DNA of 26,254 bases from Peptacetobacter sp900539645 (GCF_047807365.1 NZ_JBLOUI010000033.1:1-26254); one strand, 5' to 3'. Positions 15,551 through 24,129 are shown, numbered from the stretch's first letter. Numbers and translations are program-made. Notes: generated by a model from the letters alone, not told the origin.

Positions 15551-16471
15551 TTGAGTTTTAAAAATATTTTTACGCAGGTAGCAGTTTTATTCATTATAAT
15601 TTTGGTAGGATATTTTGTTAGAAAGAAAGGGCTTTTAGATGAATCTTCAACTTCTAAACTTTCTTCTTTAGTTATGAATATTTTTCTTCCTGCTATGATA
15701 ATTACTGCTATGCAGATTCAATTTGATAAAGATATGATTCCAAAGATTCTTTCTCTTCTTTTTGTGTCTATGGTGATGTTTGGGGTGTCTACTATAGTCG
15801 CATTTTGTTTAAAGATTTTTATCAAGTCAGATTCAAAGTTAGGAATTTTTCAATATGCATTAGTTTTTTCTAATTCGGGATTTATGGGATATCCTGTTGT
15901 AGAGGCTGTTTTAGGGAAAGGTGCTATATTTTATGCAGCTATTTTCAATCTTCCTTTTAACTTCCTTTGCTTTACACTTGGTGTGTATTTCTTATCAAAA
16001 GGAAATAGTAATGCTAAGTTTTCAATAAAATCTATGATAAACCCTTCAATGATTGCGGTATTTATAGGGCTTGCACTTTTCGTTACAGGTACTGAACTTC
16101 CAGTGTTTGTCAATCAGCCATTGGAGCTTTTAGGCGATGTAACTACTCCTATTTCAATGATTGTCATAGGTTCTATGCTTGCTGGTTCTTCTGCTATGGA
16201 ATGTTTCAAGAGATTTGATATGTATGTGTTGGCAGCGCTAAGACTTATCGCTATTCCAGTGCTTGTTTTCTTGGCTCTTAGACCGTTTAGTTTTGATTCT
16301 GTAGTTATGGCAATTCCAGTTGTTATCGCTGCTATGCCATCAGCTGCAAATACTGCTATTATGGCGAATGAGTATGGGGCGGATGTTGCGTTGGCATCTC
16401 AGGCAGTGTTCTTTACGACGTTGTTTTCTGTGGTGTCAATTCCGCTAATTAGTGTGTTGCTCTTGGGATAA
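15551..16471 (+). CDS. AEC-family (auxin efflux carrier-like) transporter
   Basis: This 306-residue protein has about 10 membrane segments. VGYFVRKKGLLDESSTSKLSSLVMNIFLPA is the typical AEC N-terminus, and the AMPSAANTAIMANEYG stretch is the conserved C-terminal crossover. Bacterial members carry organic acids such as malate. I choose the TTG at 15551 because GAGGTG ends 6 nt before it. The ATG at 15545 overlaps that ribosome site, and the ATG at 15491 would add an unusual basic tail. It is monocistronic and is the last gene of the ordinary-looking part of the window. The substrate is unknown. Confidence 0.85.
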   Translation: MSFKNIFTQVAVLFIIILVGYFVRKKGLLDESSTSKLSSLVMNIFLPAMIITAMQIQFDKDMIPKILSLLFVSMVMFGVSTIVAFCLKIFIKSDSKLGIFQYALVFSNSGFMGYPVVEAVLGKGAIFYAAIFNLPFNFLCFTLGVYFLSKGNSNAKFSIKSMINPSMIAVFIGLALFVTGTELPVFVNQPLELLGDVTTPISMIVIGSMLAGSSAMECFKRFDMYVLAALRLIAIPVLVFLALRPFSFDSVVMAIPVVIAAMPSAANTAIMANEYGADVALASQAVFFTTLFSVVSIPLISVLLLG

Positions 16472-17308
16472 AATGTATCTAGGGGATTGAAGTCATAGAC
16501 AGACTCCTTTCTAGCCTCGATGATTGTACAAGCAAAGAGTTTTATCATAAGCCACTATGTATGATCTTGCTAAATTAAAAAAATACTATACAACGAAATA
16601 CATTACATCTTATTATAACTTATACATACTGCCTTTATTGTAAAGCCTAGATATCCTTTCTATATTTAAAACTTTGTTGCAATTAAAAATTAAAGATACC
16701 ATTAGGAATTTTTTCGTAGCAGTAAAGACATATATTGTGAATCAGCATCTAAGATGTTTTCTTTTGAGAAACATAAATTAAACGGAATATTTGTCAAAAA
16801 TGTAATATTGCAGAATTAGCATTAAGATATAAGTACTTTAAAAGTTATATGCGTTCTTGACATAGTTCTTACCAGAGAATACTTCAATCGTTGGTTGTTG
16901 TTACATATAGTACTGCGAATCATAATATTATGTTTCTTTTGTTAAATATTGATAGAATATAATCAAAATGTATATGAGTACAAAAGCCATTGAATCAAAT
17001 TTACATAATGTAGTTATATGCTTTTCATCACTATTCTATCTTGGCTTAAACTCATATATCAATCCTTATATTGGTTAGAATATATTAGTGGTTGAATCTT
17101 GTTACTTATGAAGGTATCGTGCTACAAAGAAATGAAAAATTTTTTGAAAGTTTCGGTTCCAAATTTGTAGGAAATATTGTACAAATCATTAGTAGTAATC
17201 TACTTGTGAATGCAATAAAAAATCACCTACATTCTTAATTGTATGATATGTATATAACTAGCTTTTTATTGAATTCAAAGAAAATAGATATCTTGCTTAA
17301 ACCCCAAA
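16472..17308. other. gene-free accessory stretch
   Basis: No frame here has both a start and a ribosome site. A 48-codon open stretch without a start (about 17098-17238, plus strand, NLVTYEGIVLQRNEKFFESF...) looks protein-like but is isolated. A weak stem at 16479-16514 (CTAG/CTAG with an AGTC/GACT inner stem) follows the AEC gene. I read the region as decayed insert DNA bordering the accessory segment, with no identifiable parent. Confidence 0.5.
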
Positions 17309-17576
17309 ATGCTTCTCAGACATCTCGCTTTGAGTAGATAAGCATACAACAGATTTTTATAAAAAAATAGCAATAATACAATATAGCTTCTTGATTTTGT
17401 AGGGTATATAGAATTTTTTCTGTAAATAAGCCCTCTATGGCTTAAACTACCGTTAGGTAGTATAATAGACTTAAAATAATTTATGAGTAAATGGCTAACG
17501 CCTTTGAACACATAATATTATTTATTTTGTTGTATGTCAAGAAAACCAGCTAAAAAGCGGTTTTCTTGACTTTTTT
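17309..17576 (+). ncRNA. candidate structured noncoding RNA ending in a terminator
   Basis: Four stems follow one another on the plus strand: ATGCTT/AAGCAT with an inner CTCA/TGAG (17309-17345); AAGCC/GGCTT (17428-17443); ACTACC-GTTA-GGTAGT (17446-17461); and a 12-bp perfect stem with a U6 tail (17536-17576). No coding frame explains them. The series would make a compact RNA of some 270 nt or more that ends just before the transposase stop codon, antisense in orientation. It could be an IS605-type right end or guide RNA remnant, but I see no TnpB-like sequence. Confidence 0.35.
17536..17576 (+). terminator. strong rightward intrinsic terminator next to the IS
   Basis: GTCAAGAAAACC (17536-17547) pairs perfectly with GGTTTTCTTGAC (17559-17570), with a further GC/GC pair inside, and is followed by TTTTTT on the plus strand. 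On the minus strand there is no U-tract. It therefore ends rightward transcripts, not the transposase mRNA. Confidence 0.8.
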
Positions 17577-17581
17577 AATTA

Positions 17582-18806
17582 TTACAATCTATCTTCATAC
17601 ATTATTGAAAGTTCTCCGTAAATATAACCCCAGTTTCTAATAGGCATACTCCATTTTTTGCTTATTTTTTCAATTGATAGGTATAGTGATTTTTCTAGAG
17701 AAATCTTATTTGGAAAAACAGTTCTTTTTTTATTTATTTTTCTAAGCTGCGAATTTACACTTTCAATGGCATTTGTAGTATAAATTACCTTTCTAGTTTC
17801 TGGCGAAAATTTAAATATCGGTATAATTGAATCCCAGTTACTAAACCAAGATTTCATAGAATTTGGATATTTTTCATTCCATTTTTCTGAAGTACGTTCT
17901 AAATTAGCTAGAGCCTGTTCTTCATTAATGGCATGATATATTGTTTTTAAATCATTAGCAAATTCCTTTCTATCTTTGTATGATACATATTTTAATGTAT
18001 TTCTAACTTGATGAACAATACATCTTTGATATTCAGTATTTGGAAAAGCGAAGCTTATCGCTTCTTTTATTCCTGATAGTCCATCAGCACAAACGATTAA
18101 AATATCTCTTACACCTCTATTTTTTAATTCATTTAGCACAGAAAACCAATACTTAGAGCTTTCAGTATCTCCAATATACAATCCTAGAATTTCTTTGTAT
18201 CCTTCGGAACTTATACCAAGAATTACATAGACAGCTTTTTTCTTAACAGAACCATTTTCTTTAACAGAGAAATGGATAGCATCTATATATACAACAGGAT
18301 ACACACTTTCAAGAGGTCTATATTTCCATTCTTCGATTTTAGGTATTATTTTATCAGTTACATCTGAAATCATTCCTTCAGATAGTTCAAATCCATAAAT
18401 ATCCTCTATTTGAGAAGTTATATCTCTATTACTCATGCCTAAAGCATACATATTTATTATTTTTTGCTCTATTTCAGAAATATCCTTTTGTCTTTTTTTG
18501 ACAATTTGAGGTTTGAAAGAAGAATCTCTATCTTGAGGAACATCAATTTCATATTCTCCCATTCCAGATCTTACTCTTTTTGTTTTATATCCATTTCTTA
18601 AGTTGGTATTTTCACCACGTTCATATTTTTCATATCCAAGATGCTCATTCATTTCAGATTCAAGCATCTCTTGAATAGTATCACCTAAAAGATCTTTAAA
18701 TGCATCCTGGATGTCTTGAGCAGTTTTTAATTTTATATATTTCAATTAGCTCCTCTATTATATTTTTCTTTTCTGGATCCAATGGTTCTCTTTTCTTTCT
18801 TCCCAT
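17582..18806 (-). pseudogene. IS256-family transposase, frameshifted
   Basis: The gene begins at ATG 18806 (GGAGG ribosome site) with MGRKKREPLDPEKKNIIEEL but goes out of frame near residue 28, at the five-A run 18724-18728. The rest continues in another frame as a 387-codon stretch to 17582. Removing one A restores the usual junction EIYKIK-TAQDIQDAFKDLLG. The main part carries the IS256/MULE catalytic triad: D155 (VYIDAIHF), D221 (CADGLSGI) and E328 (NAIESVNS), counted from 18745, plus CIVHQVRN. A TTG at 18745 sits just after GAGGAG, so the long frame might still be translated alone, though it would lack some 27 N-terminal residues. I regard it as a recently broken copy. Confidence 0.85.
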
Positions 18807-18810
18807 AAAA

Positions 18811-18854
18811 AATCGCCTCCTATGATTAATTCAATATTACCATAGAAGGCGATT
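18811..18854 (-). promoter_or_regulatory. hairpin sequestering the transposase ribosome site
   Basis: A 14-bp stem (one G-U pair) joins 18811-18824 to 18841-18854. One arm contains the AGGAGG of the transposase gene. Transcripts entering from outside the element would fold this way and block translation. Such sequestration is a known self-limiting device in insertion sequences. Confidence 0.7.
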
Positions 18855-18965
18855 AAATTTACAGCCTTTTTTCATATACTCTTTAAAAATGTCTATGCGA
18901 CAGCACCATATAATATCTATTATTAAGAATTAAAGTGGAGTAATTTCTTCATATAGGATTAAAAA

Positions 18966-21080
18966 CTATCCATTAAAAATCTGTTTTCCTAGTTCTGTAA
19001 TACTATAAATTACGTTACCAGCTTTTCTACTTTTAGTCAAATAGTAATAATCCTCCTCAAGTTTCTTAGTTATCCATCCTATTTTTTGAGAAGAAACATC
19101 TAATTCCAACGACATATCTCTTGCACTAACATTACCACCTTTAATAATAGCTAATTTCATAAATTCAAATTGTTCTCTTTCAAGTAATGTGCCCTTTTTC
19201 TCTATTTCGTCTATTTCTTTTTTATAACTATCTGAAATTCTTTTACTTACTTCAACACTTTCTTTTGCGCCACATTGAATACAATTCATATTAAATCGTT
19301 TAAGGATATCTAAATCATCTTCTGAATATACATAACCACAGTTACTGCATACAATCTCATTAGTTTCTTTTAAAAATTCTTTTACAAGATTATTAAAATT
19401 AAATGGAGATTCTATAAAATATGTCCTAGCATCATTACCATCTGGCTTTCCCCATCTTAAATTCTCATTTAAACATAGCCCATAGTTTAAAGCATAAATC
19501 GATACTTTCTCTCCATTTTTACTAGACATTTCATTATATTTATTTACAAAAAAGTTTAATTCAAGAAACCCTAAAATATGTTCTACTTGTTTAGATATAT
19601 AAAAATGGCTTGTATAGGGATTATTTCTTTCTGCGTCAAAAATTTTAGCTGTATATTTACTGGTTCTTATACTTGTTTTAATATCTTTTTCTCTTTGGAT
19701 GATATCTAACAATAATTTGTGTAAATGAAAGATCTCTACCCTTTCTGAATATGTCATTTGAGCACTTTTACTTTCTTCGAAAAATAACGATAGTCGTTCT
19801 GTATAGAATCTTTTTGCTGCTTCATCCAATATTCCCATTGTTATCTTTTCATTTTTTGATATAGAATATTCTTGAGCATAATCTAATATTAATCCAAGAT
19901 GTCTTACTACATTTAAAGTCATTCTAAATAGGTATTCACAATATTGTTTTATAGACGCCTTCTCTGTGTCAAAATAAAAATCAATTCCATGATTAGTAAA
20001 TACTTTTAATCTATTTTCAAGAATTCTTTGCGTATAATTTACTGCAGAATTTTCCATATCAGTTCTCTTATCGTTCACATAAAGTTGATAATAATCTAAA
20101 TATCTTATATCGATTTTTTGTCTATCTAGTTCCCCTAACTCAACTCTTCCTGGATATGCTGAAATTTTCAATTTTATATAATTATCAGAAGTATTGTTTA
20201 AAGTATTAACAATTAAATCACAAAACATTCTTAATGAGTCTTGATTTATTTCTGAATAGTCATCTAAAATCAAATATAATCTCTTCATTTTTAGTTCTTG
20301 TAAGACTTTCTTAATTTCATCAACAATCTCAGTTATTTCGAAAATTCTGCAAAAAACTCGGTTCATTTTTCTTTCAGTTTCTTTACTATCAATAATTTTA
20401 TCAGTAACAGAAACTGAGGATTCAATACCTACATTATCTAAAGAAAGATCAGAATTCAAACTACTATCTGTAACACCTTCATGCTTTACGCCATCAGAAA
20501 CTGTTAAATCAACTTCATCCAATATCTGTAACTCATAAGAAGTTAAATGATTGTTATTGTGTATTCTTGTTTTGATTTCTTCTAACTTTTTTATAGAATT
20601 TTTTGCTTTTGATGGAATATTTAAATGAATTTTTTCTGCTAAATTTTCAATTTGTGATTTGTAATTATTGGCAATTTCATCTATCAGCTCCGTAAGAAAA
20701 TCTAAAATAAATTGTCTTTGAATAGAATAACTTTCTATTACTTTATCTGAATTACCTTTAAGTGAGTTAATTGTCGTGTAATTTCTCTTTGCAGTATCGA
20801 AGATTGTTTTAACATCAATATAACAAGTCATTATCTCTTTCGATTTTCTTAATTCATTCTGCATTCTCATAAAGATAGTGGATTTTCCTGTTCCTTTGCG
20901 ACCAACTAGAATAGTAGTATTGTCTTTTAGACACAGATTTAAAATTGCATCTCCTTCTAGCGGATCTACATATATATCATTTAGTAGATTTTTATTGTTT
21001 TCATCCAAAATTTCATAACGTCTATATAATCTTAACGACTCGACTGCTTTATTAAATCCTCTAATATCTTCTTTGTTCAT
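18966..21080 (-). CDS. P-loop ATPase with zinc ribbon and winged helix (Sll1717-like)
   Basis: This 704-residue protein has a Walker A motif G60-RKGTGKS-T68 and a Walker B-like LYLILDD ending at D274, placing it among AAA/STAND-type ATPases. It most resembles proteins named P-loop ATPase, Sll1717 family. Between the motifs lies a long, poorly conserved helical insert (about residues 110-260). A zinc ribbon follows late in the chain (C578, C581, C600, C603), and residues 635-704 look like a winged helix (NVSARDMSLELDVSSQKIGWITKKLEED). The protein could bind DNA and hydrolyse ATP. GAGGAGG lies 4 nt before the ATG. It is the last member of a leftward cluster with a MutH-type nuclease, so a defence role is plausible. 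Its activity is not known. Confidence 0.75.
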   Translation of the reverse strand: MNKEDIRGFNKAVESLRLYRRYEILDENNKNLLNDIYVDPLEGDAILNLCLKDNTTILVGRKGTGKSTIFMRMQNELRKSKEIMTCYIDVKTIFDTAKRNYTTINSLKGNSDKVIESYSIQRQFILDFLTELIDEIANNYKSQIENLAEKIHLNIPSKAKNSIKKLEEIKTRIHNNNHLTSYELQILDEVDLTVSDGVKHEGVTDSSLNSDLSLDNVGIESSVSVTDKIIDSKETERKMNRVFCRIFEITEIVDEIKKVLQELKMKRLYLILDDYSEINQDSLRMFCDLIVNTLNNTSDNYIKLKISAYPGRVELGELDRQKIDIRYLDYYQLYVNDKRTDMENSAVNYTQRILENRLKVFTNHGIDFYFDTEKASIKQYCEYLFRMTLNVVRHLGLILDYAQEYSISKNEKITMGILDEAAKRFYTERLSLFFEESKSAQMTYSERVEIFHLHKLLLDIIQREKDIKTSIRTSKYTAKIFDAERNNPYTSHFYISKQVEHILGFLELNFFVNKYNEMSSKNGEKVSIYALNYGLCLNENLRWGKPDGNDARTYFIESPFNFNNLVKEFLKETNEIVCSNCGYVYSEDDLDILKRFNMNCIQCGAKESVEVSKRISDSYKKEIDEIEKKGTLLEREQFEFMKLAIIKGGNVSARDMSLELDVSSQKIGWITKKLEEDYYYLTKSRKAGNVIYSITELGKQIFNG

Positions 21081-21095
21081 TCTTCCTCCTCAACA

Positions 21096-21130
21096 TTTTA
21101 CTTATATTATTTATAATGATATAAGTAAAA
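21096..21130. repeat. 12-bp inverted repeat upstream of the ATPase gene
   Basis: TTTTACTTATAT (21096-21107) and ATATAAGTAAAA (21119-21130) are perfect inverted copies 11 bp apart, 16 bp upstream of the ATPase start. There is no U-tract on the minus strand. It is better explained as an operator or RNA stem near the ribosome site than as a terminator. Confidence 0.45.
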
Positions 21131-21577
21131 TATCTAGTATTATATTTTCTAAATCATTTATGCTATATAAAATATCCAATACATGAAATTTTTTATCTAA
21201 ATTACATCTTGATGATTTCCATAAATCCTCATTAGTAATCAATACAAATGTAACACCTTATACATTTTTTAATTCATCTGCAATCATTTTATATGAGCAA
21301 ACAGTTTTATTTAATTTAAAATATCTAAATTTTTAAAAATTTATTTCTATAACAAAAATTTGATTTTAATTTTTTATTACATAGTTTCAATGCTAATTGT
21401 AGTTCCTTCAACTAATATGTAGAAATATCTTTATTTGTAATATCCAATATTTACTTTTTTATATAAAATTCTATTTAAATTAATATTATTGATAATATCA
21501 TTCAATACTTGGATATCAAATAAAAGTATACCTTCACCTATAAATAGCCCAAAGTACTTATTATAGCATTCTGTCAT
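21111..21577 (-). pseudogene. decayed gene between endonuclease and ATPase
   Basis: From the ATG at 21577 a clean frame runs MTECYNKYFGLFIGEGILLF and on through VLNDIINNINLNRILYKKVN before stopping after 48 codons. Protein-like pieces then continue in shifting frames, including LKELQLALKLCNKKLKSNF and, near the end, GVTFVLITNEDLWKSSRCN then LDILYSINDLENIILD, with a final stop at 21111. The whole would have made about 155 residues. Several frameshifts and stops show it is dead. I do not recognise the family, and it is not visibly a methyltransferase. It lies in line with the endonuclease and ATPase genes, so the operon once had a fourth member. Confidence 0.55.
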
Positions 21578-21720
21578 TCTTTCTTAAAGTTTTAGAAATA
21601 GTTATTTTTACCTACATTTCATTTTACAAAGATGGGATAATTTTATATGCCATTAATTAAAAATCAACCTTTAGTATTTTAGGATATCTATGCAATTATT
21701 CTTTATACATAGGAACTCTA

Positions 21721-22374
21721 TTAGAAATTTAATTTCTTAATATCTTCTACAAATTTTTTCTGAAAATAAAATGCGTGATTCTTATTAGAAACATACCTTT
21801 TATATATATCAGAATAGATAGGATGATATGGTTTTGAATCCTTACTTCTAACTTGAATGTGCAGTCCATTTGATGTATGAATAAAACCATCTTCACTATT
21901 TTCAATATGGGATTTAAGTTGTTTACATATTGAATAATAATCTTCTTTCCAAATATCCTTTAATTCAGCAAACTTTGGTTCTCTTAAATCAATATGAATA
22001 CTTGGTAAGAACATCCAGTCTTTTGGCTCCCCAACTTTACATACTGGAACATAAAGAATGTTTCTGATTTTTTCATAAAGGTGAGTCTCTTCAAATGTTT
22101 TTTCTTGTATTAATTCATCAATAACGCTACTTATTTGTGTAATAAATATAGTTTCAATGGGCTTTCCGTTTGCATCACATTTATTAGTTTTTAGCTCTCC
22201 ATCTTCAAAATCTAAATTTGTGTTAGACAAATTCATTCCTAATGATAGTTCTAACAATTGGCCTGTTTTCCCTTTATTTAAAATTATTGTGTTCATATCT
22301 TCATCGGAAAATAAATCTCCAAATCTTACTCTAGATAATTTATTTAATTTTACATTAGCTTCCTCAAGTTTCAT
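21721..22374 (-). CDS. MutH/Sau3AI-family restriction endonuclease
   Basis: This 217-residue protein carries the MutH/Sau3AI-type nuclease core: LLELSLGMNLSNTNLD55-FEDG-E60-L-K62-T, the D...ExK arrangement that binds Mg2+ and cleaves next to GATC in characterised members. A later conserved stretch, HIDLREPKFAELKDIWKEDY, fits the same domain. The length is that of single-domain MutH rather than two-domain Sau3AI. AAGGAG lies 8 nt before the ATG, and the gene follows the DUF7004-like gene by 14 bp, so the two are co-translated. No methyltransferase gene is present in the window, which is unusual for a GATC restriction enzyme. Site specificity is inferred from the family only. Confidence 0.8.
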   Translation of the reverse strand: MKLEEANVKLNKLSRVRFGDLFSDEDMNTIILNKGKTGQLLELSLGMNLSNTNLDFEDGELKTNKCDANGKPIETIFITQISSVIDELIQEKTFEETHLYEKIRNILYVPVCKVGEPKDWMFLPSIHIDLREPKFAELKDIWKEDYYSICKQLKSHIENSEDGFIHTSNGLHIQVRSKDSKPYHPIYSDIYKRYVSNKNHAFYFQKKFVEDIKKLNF

Positions 22375-22388
22375 TATTACACTCCTTT

Positions 22389-22874
22389 TTAAAATCCTCG
22401 TTGTCTACATAATTCATTAATATCTCTCCAAGCCATTCCACGCATGAAATTTGCTGCATCAGAGATTTCTCTATTGCTAAATAACATTTCATAAACACCT
22501 AGCCTTTTAATTTTTTTACCTAGCTTAGTATTTGGATAATTCTCTTCAGCTATCATTGCCATATACAGTGTCGTAAATAATTTATTTACTTGTAATTTTT
22601 CTTCTTTATAACTATCTGCTAGTTTATCTATCAAATTAAGCACTTTCGTTTCAATATTTTTTGTAGTATTATTGTAAATACACACAAAATCCGAGTACAC
22701 CCGTTCTACTCCATATCTATCAGAAAGTTTCTTTAATTGTTCAAAATAATCCACATCTAGCGGTGGTCGTTTATTTCCATTATTATCTACATAATAAACG
22801 CACCAATTATCAAAGCCACCTCTGTCAAATTCCAAATGTGAATTATCAATAAAAGTTTTTACTATAGTAGTCAT
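22389..22874 (-). CDS. DUF7004-like protein paired with the MutH-type nuclease
   Basis: This 161-residue protein opens with TTIVKTFIDNSHLEFDRGGFDNWCVYYV and ends NFMRGMAWRDINELCRQRGF, which I match from memory to the DUF7004 family. Its function is unknown. It has no obvious catalytic motif or membrane segment. GGAGG is 8 nt upstream of the ATG. It is the first gene of the leftward cluster, under a candidate promoter at 23060-23088, and sits 14 bp ahead of the endonuclease gene. Position suggests an accessory, inhibitor or control protein for the nuclease. The family name is less certain than the pairing. Confidence 0.65.
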   Translation of the reverse strand: MTTIVKTFIDNSHLEFDRGGFDNWCVYYVDNNGNKRPPLDVDYFEQLKKLSDRYGVERVYSDFVCIYNNTTKNIETKVLNLIDKLADSYKEEKLQVNKLFTTLYMAMIAEENYPNTKLGKKIKRLGVYEMLFSNREISDAANFMRGMAWRDINELCRQRGF

Positions 22875-23059
22875 GTTTTATCCTCCTTTAACCTGCAGAA
22901 CAATACTCCAAATCACATTCCTATCCGAATATTCCCAATATTTAATATTTTGTTCTATAAACAACCATTTTATTAGCTTTACAAGATGAACGCCAAATTA
23001 ATATATACAATTTTTTTGACATGATTAACATGGTTTTTCTTCTTTTGATTGTTAAATTT

Positions 23060-23088
23060 ATTGTAACATATAAATTGTTCGTATACAA
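23060..23088 (-). promoter_or_regulatory. promoter of the DUF7004-MutH-ATPase cluster
   Basis: On the minus strand TTGTAT is followed by exactly 17 bp and TACAAT. The -35 region overlaps a small dyad (ATTGT/ACAAT). The predicted leader is about 180 nt, in which I see no clear further structure. Confidence 0.55.
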
Positions 23089-23134
23089 TTAAAGTTAATA
23101 TCATTTTCATATATTTTTATCTTGTAAATAAGAA

Positions 23135-23184
23135 ATAAGAGCCTTTTTCCATTTTTTAATTTTTATGGAAAATTAAGCTCTTAT
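23135..23184 (-). terminator. terminator of the cas1-cas2 operon
   Basis: ATAAGAGC (23135-23142) pairs with GCTCTTAT (23177-23184), and TTCCAT/ATGGAA continues the stem inward. On the minus strand TTTCTTATTT follows. It closes the leftward cas operon ahead of the DUF7004 promoter. Confidence 0.75.
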
Positions 23185-23211
23185 ACCATTTAAGATCTTT
23201 TTTATTTTCAT
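23173..23211 (-). CDS. possible 12-residue microprotein
   Basis: The frame reads MKIKKILNGIRA and stops inside the terminator stem. TAGGAG lies 12 nt before the ATG, a better ribosome site than that of the gene upstream. The peptide is basic and amphipathic. It may be translated or may be the stub of a lost gene. Confidence 0.25.
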   Translation of the reverse strand: MKIKKILNGIRA

Positions 23212-23234
23212 ATCAATACCACTCCTATAAAAAT

Positions 23235-23660
23235 TTAAAATACGGTAAACTTGTCTGTATTCATTCTTTTTTCAGGTATTGGTTTTCTCTCATATCCTGG
23301 AAATGGAGTAAGAGCAACTGCCTTACCTGGATATGCTTGAGCAGCTAATAGACTAGATACTACTAACACATCACTAGGTATAGAATTTATAAATTCATTT
23401 CCTTCCTTTGTTGCTTCAAAGACAGTTTTAACAAATTTTACTCCTTCTCTCTGAGATTCTATCTCGACCTCTACAGGATTAGCATTAAGTATAAATCCAC
23501 ATTCAGGAACTATTGTAATAGTTTCTCCATCGCTTTCTAAAAAAGTTATAGAATGTGGTGTAGTATTTATTACTTTTACTCCATTTTCCAATATATAAAC
23601 CATATTTTCATTAAACATCATACAATATTTTGCTAGATTTACCCAGTGTTCCAGCTTCAC
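23235..23660 (-). CDS. small TPH-motif protein of unknown function in the cas operon
   Basis: This open frame of up to 141 residues contains KVINTTPHSITFLESDGETITI, which recalls small phage and prokaryotic proteins beginning with an N-(L/T)-TPH-x-I strand. It also has the usual later pattern SDVLVVSSLLAAQAYPGKAVALTP. The function of that family is unknown, and my match is by pattern only. The start is unclear: the GTG at 23660 lacks a ribosome site, and family members usually begin near the TPH strand, which favours the ATG at 23603. It follows the 147-residue gene by 25 bp and precedes the operon terminator. I do not know a CRISPR-linked role. Confidence 0.6.
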   Translation of the reverse strand: MKLEHWVNLAKYCMMFNENMVYILENGVKVINTTPHSITFLESDGETITIVPECGFILNANPVEVEIESQREGVKFVKTVFEATKEGNEFINSIPSDVLVVSSLLAAQAYPGKAVALTPFPGYERKPIPEKRMNTDKFTVF

Positions 23661-23685
23661 CGTTCATAATATATAATTATAACTT

Positions 23686-24129
23686 TTATTGATTCAATAA
23701 ATAGATTCTTTCTAATTTAGAGTTTATACTCTCTAAATATCTAACTACTTCTTTTAAATCATTAATCTCTTCACAATAGATAGATTCAAAATATCCACTA
23801 TTTATGCAGTTTATTAGCATTTTAACGTATATACAAAGCAGTCTAGCTTCTTTAGGATTTTTTATTTCTACATCTACAACATCAATATTATAGAAATCAG
23901 CATCTTCAACGGAATAATTCCAACCTACTACACTCTCATACAATCTTTTTAGAATTGTATATGTTTCGATTTCATCAGATAATTCACTTTGTAGTATAAA
24001 TCTACTATCAACATTTAATGTTTTTCTCATAGATTTATATACTTCTCTTTCAGCAAAATCTATTAGCTCTACAAATGTTATAACTTCCTCTTTTGAGTTA
24101 AACTCTATCCTATTTATATATTTCTTCAT
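23686..24129 (-). CDS. unrecognised helical protein downstream of cas2
   Basis: This 147-residue, acidic, mostly helical protein has no signal peptide, membrane segment or recognisable catalytic motif. The middle contains FYNIDVVDVEIKNPKEARLLCIY and the C-terminus has a heptad-like DLKEVVRYLESINSKLERIYLL that could form a coiled coil. GAGAGGA lies 11 nt before the ATG. It sits 117 bp after cas2 on the same strand with no terminator between, so it is probably read with the cas genes. I do not recognise the family. It may be a CRISPR ancillary protein or an unrelated passenger. Confidence 0.65.
   Translation of the reverse strand: MKKYINRIEFNSKEEVITFVELIDFAEREVYKSMRKTLNVDSRFILQSELSDEIETYTILKRLYESVVGWNYSVEDADFYNIDVVDVEIKNPKEARLLCIYVKMLINCINSGYFESIYCEEINDLKEVVRYLESINSKLERIYLLNQ

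Larger units (their letters stand above)
17582..18907 (-). mobile_element. IS256-family insertion sequence remnant
   Basis: The element comprises the frameshifted transposase plus about 100 bp upstream, ending near CTATGCGACAGCAC (about 18893-18906), which I take as the probable outer terminal repeat. I find no matching inverted repeat on the transposase 3' side. The left boundary is therefore uncertain and the element may be truncated there. It separates the gene-free stretch from the putative defence operon. Confidence 0.65.

Noticed and set aside
16492..16499. CATAGACA after the AEC gene as the missing left terminal repeat of the IS
   Set aside because: Only eight bases match the right-end sequence, and the element would be far longer than normal IS256-type elements.
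16824..16840. AAGATATAAGTAC as the S element of a group I intron (IStron)
   Set aside because: The other core elements (P, Q, R) are not found nearby, so one partial match is likely chance.
17275..17511. A 78-codon minus-strand frame in the gene-free region
   Set aside because: It has no ribosome site, unusual composition, and coincides with the chained RNA stems.
23643..23667. An alternative start at ATG 23667 (MNGEAGTLGKSS...) for the TPH-motif gene
   Set aside because: That frame stops after 18 codons and has no ribosome site. It could only join the gene through a frameshift that I cannot demonstrate.
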